A stretch of 5,622 bases of DNA, from assembly GCA_024709185.1 (NCBI GenBank), contig JANJXE010000190.1, forward strand, positions 1-5,622, read 5' to 3'. A program made the position numbers and the translations under genes. Below the pieces are notes generated by a model, which worked only from the letters and a program-made list of their open reading frames with translations, was not told the origin of the DNA and made no database searches. Position 1 is the first letter of the stretch. Each line of letters begins with the position of its first letter. Positions 1 to 5,609 of the stretch are shown one piece after another. Source of the stretch: Paludibacter sp. (GTDB taxonomy: Bacteria > Bacteroidota > Bacteroidia > Bacteroidales > Paludibacteraceae).

Positions 1-215
1 CTTTTTATCTTAATGATGAGCAGGAACTGGAGGCATTTATAAAAGGAAGTTCTACCCATGTGCTTGTTCCGGGAACAGATAAAATGGTGAATTACAATTC
101 AGAAAAAAGAATAGGTGTGGCTGTTTCAAAACTGGGAGCAAGCAAAGCCATATCGCTGGGCGCTTATGCTTTTGCATTAAACGAAATGGATGTTGCTGCC
201 GAACAAATCATTTAA
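1..215 (+). CDS. 3' end of an unidentified gene, possibly a sugar-kinase-like protein
   Basis: An open frame enters from the left edge (codons in phase with position 3) and ends at TAA 213-215, giving about 70 C-terminal residues. What is visible is a stretch reading VLVPGTDKMVNYNSEKRIGV followed by VSKLGASKAISLGAYAFAL and a short acidic tail. Codon use and composition look like real coding sequence. I do not recognise the family with certainty. The ending, a short strand, then a 'lG-x-s-A-x-x-lGAyafAl' helix, resembles the C-terminus of ROK/ASKHA-type sugar kinases, where a similar small-residue helix closes the protein. This is an inference from pattern memory only. The gap to the next gene is 27 bases with no visible terminator, so the gene is probably co-transcribed with the downstream permease, which would suit a sugar-uptake and phosphorylation pair. 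The coding call is fairly sure; the function is not. Confidence 0.7.
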   Translation, partial: FYLNDEQELEAFIKGSSTHVLVPGTDKMVNYNSEKRIGVAVSKLGASKAISLGAYAFALNEMDVAAEQII

Positions 216-242
216 TTTACAATCACAAGAAAATCAAATTCA

Positions 243-1427
243 ATGAAAAACGAAAATTCAATTGCTAAAATTCTGCCTGTATTGTTTGGGTTCTTTATCA
301 TGGGCTTTTGCGATGTGGTGGGAATTACGGTTATCCATGTTAAGGAAGATTTATTGGGTAACTATAGCCCGGAGTTCAGGGATACTCTTTCAAATCTGAT
401 ACCGGTAGCACTATTTTCCATGTTCCTTCTGTTTTCAATTCCAACAGGCATGCTCATGAATAAAATTGGCCGAAAGAAAACAGTGTTGTTGAGCAATATT
501 ATCACTATTGCCGCCATGTTTATTCCTTTAATCGAATACTCGTTTACCATGTCGCTTGTAGCTTTCGCATTGCTGGGAATTGCTAATACAATCCTGCAGG
601 TTTCGTTGAATCCCTTGTTGAATAACGTGGTGCAGGGCGACAAACTTACCTCGGTTTTAACGGCGGGTCAATTTGTAAAAGCAATATCGTCATTTTTAGG
701 TCCGTTTATCGCGGCTTTTGCGGCATCTATCCTGGGCAACTGGCAGTATATCTTCCCGATTTACGCTGTAGTTACGCTTATTTCGACAATTTGGTTACTG
801 TCTGTACCCATTCAGGAAGAGGCATTTACAAACAAGGCAAGTACATTTTCCGAGGTGTTTAGTTTGTTGAAAGACAAAACCATACTAAGTCTGTTTTTAG
901 GTATTGTATTCGTAGTAGGGGTTGATGTGGGTATAAATACTGCCTCACCCAAGATATTAATGGAACGTAGCGGGTTGAACTCTATTGAGGCAGGATATGG
1001 TCCCAGTATGTATTTTGCATTTCGTACAGCCGGTGCATTTATCGGTGCTATTTTATTGGCAAAATTTTCTTCAGTTGGAATCTTCAGAATCATCACTACT
1101 ATTGCTCTAATTGCATTGATTTCTTTGTTGTTTGCCGCGGATAAAATAGTGTTGTTTGCCTTATTTGCCATAATCGGACTGTCCATTGCAAATGTTTTTT
1201 CAATTATTTTTTCATTGGCACTTCAGGCTCGCCCCGACAAAACTAACGAAATTTCCGGCCTTATGATAACTGGTGTTTTTGGTGGTGCAATAATCCCTTT
1301 TATAATGGGGATTAGTTCCGATTTATGGGGGTCTCAAATTGGATCAGTAAGTATAATTTTGTTATGTACCGTGTATTTGCTGTATAGTGCGTATCGTTTA
1401 CCGGGAAATAGTGTAAGTCGCAGGTAA
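243..1427 (+). CDS. Major facilitator superfamily (MFS) transporter, sugar-permease type
   Basis: A 394-residue integral inner-membrane protein of the usual MFS length (about 400 residues, 12 predicted hydrophobic segments in two halves). The cytoplasmic loop between segments 2 and 3 carries the MFS signature as G69-M-L-M-N-K-I-G76-R-K-K79; the usual acidic residue of this motif is N73 here. A polar central loop at about 190-213 (QEEAFTNKASTFSEVFSLLKDKT region) separates the halves. Segment 7 has the VGVDVG pattern (225-230), similar in placement to the acidic residue found in FucP-like sugar/H+ symporters, so a carbohydrate substrate is plausible but not shown. ATG 243 is preferred because it directly follows the upstream stop by 27 bases and begins the protein with a short polar stretch before segment 1; the leader is AT-rich without a clear Shine-Dalgarno sequence, as is normal in Bacteroidota. 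It probably shares a transcript with the gene ending at 215. Family assignment is firm; substrate is unknown. Confidence 0.88.
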   Translation: MKNENSIAKILPVLFGFFIMGFCDVVGITVIHVKEDLLGNYSPEFRDTLSNLIPVALFSMFLLFSIPTGMLMNKIGRKKTVLLSNIITIAAMFIPLIEYSFTMSLVAFALLGIANTILQVSLNPLLNNVVQGDKLTSVLTAGQFVKAISSFLGPFIAAFAASILGNWQYIFPIYAVVTLISTIWLLSVPIQEEAFTNKASTFSEVFSLLKDKTILSLFLGIVFVVGVDVGINTASPKILMERSGLNSIEAGYGPSMYFAFRTAGAFIGAILLAKFSSVGIFRIITTIALIALISLLFAADKIVLFALFAIIGLSIANVFSIIFSLALQARPDKTNEISGLMITGVFGGAIIPFIMGISSDLWGSQIGSVSIILLCTVYLLYSAYRLPGNSVSRR

Positions 1428-1452
1428 TGATAGCGATTTCCAGTTATCATTG
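1425..1452 (+). terminator. Weak hairpin at the stop of the permease gene, possible terminator
   Basis: AATGATA (1426-1432) is complementary to TATCATT (1445-1451), and the stem can be extended inward by a G-U pair and a C-G pair, leaving an eight-base loop. The stem begins within the permease stop codon. It is AT-rich and is not followed by a T run, so it is a poor intrinsic terminator on its own. Being an inverted repeat between convergent genes, it could act from either side. Confidence 0.25.
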
Positions 1453-1748
1453 ATTGTGCCATTCGCTACTACGAAGTTCAGGTAAATGCAAAGGATGGCT
1501 TTCAGTATGCGGGATTAGGCTCTGCCTGTTATTTACTCCTCAGTGTGGCATTCAACTCCACAGAATTGTTGTAGATTTGTATGAACATTTGATGCTCATT
1601 TTTGATCAATTGGTAACCTTCCAATAAATCTGGAGATTCAGTTTAATCTGATTTTCAGACTGGTCGAGTGATACGATGGCTTGAAGAGTCACGACGACTT
1701 ATTGCCATGACTTATTGCGTTCATACTCTTTCCGTTTTGTGTGTTTGA
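1428..1748. other. Gene-free stretch between convergent transcription units
   Basis: This 321-base stretch lies between the permease stop and the stop of the 53-codon minus-strand gene. I see no RNA gene, no insertion-sequence end and no strong terminator. It contains the weak hairpin at 1425-1452, a 13-base tandem duplication (GACTTATTGC at 1696-1705 and again at 1709-1718), and a broken minus-strand reading frame listed separately. On the plus strand there is also an open frame of 46 codons (1434-1574) without a usable start. Confidence 0.5.
1529..1737 (-). pseudogene. Possible decayed reading frame, unidentified
   Basis: Reading the minus strand from 1737, one frame gives KRKEYERNKSWQ, then a TAA stop at 1701-1699, then in the same frame VVVTLQAIVSLDQSENQIKL and a further run to a TGA at 1608-1606. 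A different frame over 1642-1529 gives 37 codons starting TESPDLLEGYQLIKNEHQ and ending in TLRSK before TAA. The three pieces follow each other end to end, have a protein-like composition rich in E, K, Q, N and amphipathic patterns, and could be one short gene broken by a stop codon and a frameshift near 1640. The first break lies at a 13-base tandem duplication. No start codon with a good leader is seen and I do not recognise the sequence. It may equally be chance open frames in intergenic DNA. Confidence 0.2.
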
Positions 1749-1910
1749 TTATACCTTGCTCAACAGATCGGTTGATAGTTCGCCGGTCATTTGCGCCCAT
1801 TCTCCCCAGTCGGGTTCAACCATTGGGTTTGCATCGGACGCCAGTTGCAGGGAGATTCCCCTGTCAAGTTCCACTTCTGTAATTTCGGGAGTTGTATATA
1901 TTGCTTTCAT
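1749..1910 (-). CDS. Small protein of 53 residues, unknown function, behind the T9SS gene
   Basis: An ATG at 1910-1908 opens a frame of 53 codons ending in TAA at 1751-1749. The product begins MKAIYTTPEITEVELDRGIS, continues LQLASDANPMVEPDWGEWAQ and ends in a short helix-like tail with LLSKV. It is strongly acidic after the first few residues and has no signal peptide or membrane segment. The start lies only 25 bases after the stop of the large T9SS gene on the same strand, so the two are very likely co-transcribed; the leader is AT-rich (TTTTTAAT before the ATG) without a Shine-Dalgarno sequence. The opening pattern M-K-x-x-Y-x-x-P-E-I-x-x-x-E-L is, from memory, shared by many short uncharacterised Bacteroidales open frames, which supports it being real. 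The function is unknown. A longer frame on the opposite strand (1741-2046) overlaps it and the end of the T9SS gene but has no support. Confidence 0.62.
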   Translation of the reverse strand: MKAIYTTPEITEVELDRGISLQLASDANPMVEPDWGEWAQMTGELSTDLLSKV

Positions 1911-1935
1911 ATTAAAAATTGTTTTCAGTGATACC

Positions 1936-4779
1936 TTATCGTACTGTGAATTTTCCGCTTTGATGGTTGACTTTTATCAGGTAAACTCCCGGACTGAAAG
2001 TGTGTTGCAGTTCGGTGCGGTCGCCCGAAGCTGTGAAGTTTTGTAGCAATTGACCCATGGAGTTGAAAATGCTGATCTTTTCTCCTGCTTTTATCCCACT
2101 GATGAGGATGCTGTTGTTGAGATTGTAAACACTAAGTGTTTTGATGGAAGAAGTTTCAACTGATGTGAGAGCACCCGGTACCCGCACTTCTACACTGAAT
2201 CGGTCGTTGGTGGCCGTACCATCCGAACTAAACGAATAGCTGCTGCCTTCGGTAAGTTCGGTTTCGGTACCGTTGAGTTGATCCACCAGCACCACTTGTC
2301 CACTGATGTTTTCCAGCTGTGTGGTTGTGATGGTGAAGCTCCCTGCCTTGCCCGGACGAATGCCCAGTGCGAACGTTGTGCCTTCGTTGATCGACTGCAT
2401 TGCATTGATCACCAACTCTTCGTTGCCTACTGACGTGTAAATCTCCGGAATTTCCGGGTTGTTGTTCGTCATTTTTTCAATGTCGTAGCTATCACGATCG
2501 TCGAGTGCATGCGACTTCCCAACAACAAGCATTTCATCCTGCGACGTTCCATTGCTTATTACTAAACGTAGTCGCTGGCGGTTGTCGCTTGCTTTTACTT
2601 TAAGCGGATTAGCTCCTGTTGTGAAATGAGATCGGTGCGAATTCTTAAAAGTGAGCGTGCCAGTATTACCATCTGCATCCACTTTTACCCAGAAAGCCTG
2701 CATAGGCGCTATCGTTGGAGAAGTTATTTCCGGCACTGCATCGCCATCGCCATAGGTATGAAACACCATTTGGCTGCCGTTGTAGGTACGAAACCACACC
2801 GCATTTCGTAAGTGAGTGGCATCAGCATACACTGCATCCCAATCGATATACGATGGATAGGGATTTCCCACTAAGTTGAAGCCGCGGGCGCCGGCAGTTG
2901 TCCCCGTACGCGTAACCGTCGGACTGATAGTGCCACTATTGAGTGCACCGCCTGTGAAGGTGTAGATGGCGCCATCGGCTGTATTCGCCTTTTTCAGCAT
3001 ATATCCACGACCCGGTGTCAGATTTTCCGGAGTACTGAAAGGGGAAGTAAAATAAGGAGCTGTGGTAGCTTCATTATCATCGCTAAGGTAGTCTTCCACA
3101 TGTTTTCCCACCTTATCGCTGCCAAAGATACTGCTCGAAGCAGCAGCCAGCGGACTGGCAAGATACCACCACGCACGCCCGCCACCCGAAAGATACTGCT
3201 GAACAGAAGTAGTACCTGTGACGGATAAACCTCCTGTAGGGTTATTATCTACAAATGTTCCGGTGCCGTTCGTGGCATCGCTGAAAATGGATGCTTTAGC
3301 TGCTGTCAGTGAGTTCCCCGAATTTAAGGATACTTTACCTCCGCTGCCGATAGCAATGCTATTGATGTTTTTGTTAGCATCAAACGTCAACTCTCCACCG
3401 TTCAGGATGCTTATATCGCTGTAGGTATTCAGCGTTAAACCGGAGGCGTTAACTGAACTTTGAATTGCTTCGTAGGCGCCAATGTCGTAACTGCTTCGTA
3501 CAATTCCAATAATGTCCGAAGCAGGTGCTCCTGTTGCAGTTCCTGAATTTAAAAGGGATGAACCTGTTTGTAAAGTCCAGATGTTGTTGGCAGGATCAGT
3601 AAAAAATGGTGCGTTTGCTCCGGAAGTGTTGGTAGAGTTTGGTAGTACAATCGGATTATTATTTGCGTTTACAGTGCCAATTGTTCTGTATGCGCAATTG
3701 TCGAGTGTAATATTTGAAGTAGTACCAGCAGTTGCAATCCCACCAGGGTTTAACAAAGCAAGCCCTTCTTCAACCCCCCAGAAAACTGTGTTTTTTAAAT
3801 TAACAGTGCCTGATGCCGGAATATAAGCTCCTTTGTAATGGTTTACAAAAGTACAATTCGTTATATTGCCTTTGAGCATGTATATGGCATCGATATTACT
3901 TGGAGAAGTGACGTCACCATATGCAATACAGTTAGTCATGTTAACTGTAGGCAGATTGGAATAGATGGTTAAAACTGAACTTCTTCCTGTACCACTTGTT
4001 GCTGTGTTTCTATTGTTTTTGAAAATTGAGCTGCTAATATTACAGGTAAATGTTCCTCCTGTACCAGCCGCTATTCTTATTGCCCCACTACTTGAGTTTC
4101 CTGTGGAAGTAGAACTATTGTTTTCAAACAGACAACCATCTATCGAGTACGTAAGTGAAGTAGCTGCTGCAACGGTCATAGCTGCACCATTTGTGAGTGT
4201 TCCTGTGATTGTGTTGTTGTAAAAGTAGGAATTGATAACTGATGCGTTTGCTGTACCATTGTAGAACGAAACAGCTGAACCGGTATTATTGGTAAATTTA
4301 CAATTCTGGATGTGCATGTTTCCTCTCTGAAAAACCGCATTTGTAAAACCATCCATTGTTATTCCATCAAAAGTGATAGTTCTGTTACCTCCAGCATTGA
4401 AAAGTTGAACTGCAGCTGTCGCATGTAGAATCGTCTCGTAACTGTAATCCCATGCGTTAATACCATGTTGCCTCTCCGCTATTGATGACTCATTACCGGC
4501 AAATCCACCATACATATACCCTGCAACAGTACTGGGTATGGTCCATACAGTAGCAACATTATAAGTTCCTCCCGCTATCCAGATTTGGTCAGTGGTGGAC
4601 CATGTCTTCGAACTAAGCCATTCAGTAAGCGATTTACCTTGAATGCTTAAAACCACATTTTCTTCACCTACACCTGCCGTTCTCCAGGTTCTTCCCCCTG
4701 TACCATTTTCAACAAGATAGATTGTCGCACCAACCTGCATTGTACACAGGATGATTGCAAAAAGTAGTAATTTTTTCAT
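1936..4779 (-). CDS. Secreted T9SS-sorted surface protein with N-terminal parallel beta-helix
   Basis: A 947-residue exported protein. Residues 1-18 form a Sec signal peptide (K2-K3, hydrophobic LLLFAIILC core, likely cleavage after VGA). Residues about 60-440 look like a right-handed parallel beta-helix: repeated turns such as ITFDGITMDG, MHIQNCKFTNNTG, YSIDGCLFENNSS, CNISSSIFKNNRN and GNITNCTFVNH, ending with the DIGAYE motif (432-437) that commonly closes pectate-lyase-like helices of the 'choice-of-anchor Q' type. Residues about 440-530 contain a further short repetitive beta region. Residues 530-720 hold the NLVGNPYPS motif (635-643), frequent in Bacteroidales T9SS proteins, and 730-870 look like a beta-sandwich. 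The last roughly 70 residues (878-947) form a type A sorting domain ending SPGVYLIKVNHQSGKFTVR, expected to direct outer-membrane export through T9SS and surface attachment or release. No catalytic residues are identifiable, so binding or structural roles are as likely as polysaccharide cleavage. ATG 4779 is set by the signal peptide. Confidence 0.9.
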   Translation of the reverse strand: MKKLLLFAIILCTMQVGATIYLVENGTGGRTWRTAGVGEENVVLSIQGKSLTEWLSSKTWSTTDQIWIAGGTYNVATVWTIPSTVAGYMYGGFAGNESSIAERQHGINAWDYSYETILHATAAVQLFNAGGNRTITFDGITMDGFTNAVFQRGNMHIQNCKFTNNTGSAVSFYNGTANASVINSYFYNNTITGTLTNGAAMTVAAATSLTYSIDGCLFENNSSTSTGNSSSGAIRIAAGTGGTFTCNISSSIFKNNRNTATSGTGRSSVLTIYSNLPTVNMTNCIAYGDVTSPSNIDAIYMLKGNITNCTFVNHYKGAYIPASGTVNLKNTVFWGVEEGLALLNPGGIATAGTTSNITLDNCAYRTIGTVNANNNPIVLPNSTNTSGANAPFFTDPANNIWTLQTGSSLLNSGTATGAPASDIIGIVRSSYDIGAYEAIQSSVNASGLTLNTYSDISILNGGELTFDANKNINSIAIGSGGKVSLNSGNSLTAAKASIFSDATNGTGTFVDNNPTGGLSVTGTTSVQQYLSGGGRAWWYLASPLAAASSSIFGSDKVGKHVEDYLSDDNEATTAPYFTSPFSTPENLTPGRGYMLKKANTADGAIYTFTGGALNSGTISPTVTRTGTTAGARGFNLVGNPYPSYIDWDAVYADATHLRNAVWFRTYNGSQMVFHTYGDGDAVPEITSPTIAPMQAFWVKVDADGNTGTLTFKNSHRSHFTTGANPLKVKASDNRQRLRLVISNGTSQDEMLVVGKSHALDDRDSYDIEKMTNNNPEIPEIYTSVGNEELVINAMQSINEGTTFALGIRPGKAGSFTITTTQLENISGQVVLVDQLNGTETELTEGSSYSFSSDGTATNDRFSVEVRVPGALTSVETSSIKTLSVYNLNNSILISGIKAGEKISIFNSMGQLLQNFTASGDRTELQHTFSPGVYLIKVNHQSGKFTVR

Positions 4780-4807
4780 GCAAAAATGTATTAGATGATT
4801 AACCCTG

Positions 4808-4815
4808 CAAATGTA
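4808..4815 (-). promoter_or_regulatory. Likely -7 promoter element of the T9SS surface-protein gene
   Basis: Reading the minus strand, TACATTTG matches the Bacteroidota -7 consensus TAnnTTTG exactly. It sits 28 bases upstream of the ATG at 4779, which would give a leader of roughly 20 bases. A TTG at 4832-4830 may belong to the -33 element, but its spacing (14 bases) is shorter than usual, so the upstream half is not convincing. Confidence 0.5.
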
Positions 4816-4843
4816 AATACACTGAAAATCAACCAGGTTAATA

Positions 4844-4874
4844 ATCGTACGCTTTTATCCTCAAATAGTACGAT
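4844..4874. repeat. Inverted repeat upstream of the T9SS gene promoter
   Basis: ATCGTAC (4844-4850) and GTACGAT (4868-4874) are perfect inverted copies separated by 17 bases. The repeat lies about 30 bases upstream of the proposed -7 element of the minus-strand gene, where an activator would be expected to bind. It is unlike the operators of the hip operon in sequence. It could be a regulator site or chance; arms of seven bases are short. Confidence 0.3.
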
Positions 4875-4946
4875 CCCTAAAAAGAAGTGGAGATTTTATA
4901 ATATAACCGGTTTTTGCCAGTGAATCTGCCAGATTGTAGGCTGCAA

Positions 4947-4964
4947 TATACCCGATAAGGTATA
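4947..4964. promoter_or_regulatory. HipB-type operator O1 (distal)
   Basis: TATACCCGATAAGGTATA is a palindrome of TATACC and GGTATA arms around six central bases. It differs from O2 at a single base. The design, five-base arms about eight bases apart within 18 bases, parallels the E. coli HipB operator (TATCC-N8-GGATA), so HipB encoded just downstream is the expected binder. It is centred 40 bases from O2. Confidence 0.8.
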
Positions 4965-4986
4965 ATTGTGGTAATTCTCGTTATAG

Positions 4987-5004
4987 TATACCCGATATGG
5001 TATA
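4987..5004. promoter_or_regulatory. HipB-type operator O2 (middle)
   Basis: TATACCCGATATGGTATA has perfect TATACC/GGTATA arms and matches O1 at 17 of 18 positions. It lies just upstream of where the -33 promoter element of the hip operon should be, so bound repressor would hinder RNA polymerase there. Its centre is 40 bases from O1 and 41 from O3. Confidence 0.82.
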
Positions 5005-5021
5005 GTTTTAAATTAAATCAC

Positions 5022-5029
5022 TATATTTG
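5022..5029 (+). promoter_or_regulatory. -7 promoter element of the hip operon
   Basis: TATATTTG matches the Bacteroidota -7 consensus TAnnTTTG exactly and stands 34 bases before the hipB ATG. Transcription would start at about 5034-5037, inside operator O3. The -33 element is not obvious; a T run at 5006-5009 is nearer than usual. The overlap of the element with O3 (5028-5029) supports autorepression. Confidence 0.6.
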
Positions 5030-5045
5030 CACCCGAAAGGGTATA
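5028..5045. promoter_or_regulatory. HipB-type operator O3 (promoter-proximal, imperfect)
   Basis: TGCACCCGAAAGGGTATA agrees with O1 at 14 of 18 positions. The right arm GGTATA is intact and the left arm is degenerate (TGCACC for TATACC). The inner CCC/GGG gives it its own short symmetry. It covers the predicted transcription start and the last two bases of the -7 element, so occupancy should block initiation. The changed left arm suggests a weaker site, filled with help from O1 and O2. Confidence 0.7.
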
Positions 5046-5063
5046 AATAAACTCAACTAACTT

Positions 5064-5276
5064 ATGTCGATAGCTGAATTTGTAAAATCAAAACGTAATG
5101 CCACCGGGCTAACGCAGCACGAACTGGCGGCTAAAGCGGGCGTCGGACTTCGGTTTATCCGCGATGTTGAACAGGGTAAATCGACCCTGCGTTTGGATAA
5201 AGTGAATCAGGTACTGCAATTATTTGGTCATCAACTGGGTCCGGTGAGGACACTGCCAACTGAAGATACAGTATGA
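5064..5276 (+). CDS. hipB: HipB-like helix-turn-helix antitoxin/autorepressor
   Basis: A 70-residue cytoplasmic DNA-binding protein of the Xre/Cro (HTH_3) type. Helix 2 reads LTQHELAAKAGV (16-27), with the conserved T17-Q18 and E20-L21-A22; the recognition helix follows at about 28-36 (GLRFIRDVE), then the characteristic QGK-x-TLRLDKVNQVLQLFG (37-55), where the last two helices pack. It is shorter than E. coli HipB (88 residues), with a brief polar tail ending TEDTV. As in other HipB proteins it should dimerise and bind the palindromes at 4947-5045 to repress its own operon. The stop overlaps the next start as ATGA (5273-5276), which indicates translational coupling. The start ATG 5064 is preceded by an A-rich leader without a Shine-Dalgarno sequence. 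Family and role are well supported by sequence plus context. Confidence 0.88.
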   Translation: MSIAEFVKSKRNATGLTQHELAAKAGVGLRFIRDVEQGKSTLRLDKVNQVLQLFGHQLGPVRTLPTEDTV

Positions 5277-5593
5277 GAAAAGCTGAAATAAAATTTGAAC
5301 AACAAATGGCGGGATTTCTGTCACAGGATGAGAACGGATTCCACTTTTGGTATGATAAAAGTTATCTCGAAAGTGAATACCCCATGGCTGTTAGCCTTAC
5401 GTTGCCTTTACAGGAAAAGGTTTTCGACAGCCCTGTGTTGTTTCCTTTTTTTGATGGACTAATCCCGGAAGGTTGGTTGCTCGAAATTGCCGAAGAAAAC
5501 TGGAAGCTGAATCCACGTGATAGAATGGGCCTGTTGATGGCCTGTTGCAAAGATTGCATCGGGGCTGTAAGTGTGTTTCCTCTTGAAATGTAA
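5273..5593 (+). CDS. hipS: HipA N-terminal domain protein (HipS-like), split from the kinase
   Basis: A complete 106-residue protein corresponding only to the N-terminal subdomain of HipA (couple_hipA family). Visible hallmarks are the opening strand with MAGFLSQDENGFHFWYDKSY (12-31), YPMAVSLTLPL (36-46), the conserved LFPFFDGLIPEGW (56-68), and the closing LLMACCKDCIGAVSVFP (87-103), where the usual small residue before the K/R-D is cysteine. The protein stops at TAA 5591-5593 just after this domain, where full-length HipA would continue into its kinase core. In the E. coli O127 HipBST system the equivalent protein HipS is the antitoxin that neutralises the kinase HipT; by analogy this protein may do so, but that is an inference. 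It overlaps hipB by four bases and is followed 16 bases later by another gene. A frameshifted single HipA is unlikely, because the next gene has its own Shine-Dalgarno and ATG. Confidence 0.85.
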   Translation: MRKAEIKFEQQMAGFLSQDENGFHFWYDKSYLESEYPMAVSLTLPLQEKVFDSPVLFPFFDGLIPEGWLLEIAEENWKLNPRDRMGLLMACCKDCIGAVSVFPLEM

Positions 5594-5609
5594 GTAAGCA
5601 GGATTGAAT

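Noticed and set aside
362..1186. Two minus-strand open frames inside the permease gene (362-643 and 812-1186)
   Set aside because: They are antisense to an intact MFS permease with a clear family signature and have no independent start signals.
1434..1574. Plus-strand open frame of 46 codons directly after the permease, reading RFPVIIDCAIRYYEVQV at its start
   Set aside because: It has no start codon with a leader, begins right after an in-frame stop, and overlaps the opposite-strand fragments. It could be a gene fragment, but I cannot support it over chance.
1741..2046. Plus-strand open frame of 101 codons
   Set aside because: It lies antisense to the 53-codon small gene and the 3' end of the T9SS gene, whose sorting domain is clearly real. 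The predicted protein is not recognisable, and part of it simply mirrors coding constraints of the other strand.
2190..2405. Minus-strand open frame of 71 codons overlapping the T9SS gene in another frame
   Set aside because: It is contained within the larger gene on the same strand and reads as an out-of-frame translation, without its own promoter or leader.
2626..4222. Several plus-strand open frames of 61-104 codons within the T9SS gene (2626-2811, 3218-3424, 3512-3826, 3965-4222)
   Set aside because: All are antisense to a well-supported 947-codon gene with signal peptide, beta-helix repeats and sorting domain. They show hydrophobic, low-information translations typical of antisense frames, and none has a promoter or leader.
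4947..5045. Short regularly spaced repeats that could suggest a CRISPR array
   Set aside because: There are only three copies, each an 18-base palindrome with a degenerate third copy, lying at a promoter directly before hipB. This fits operators and not a CRISPR array.
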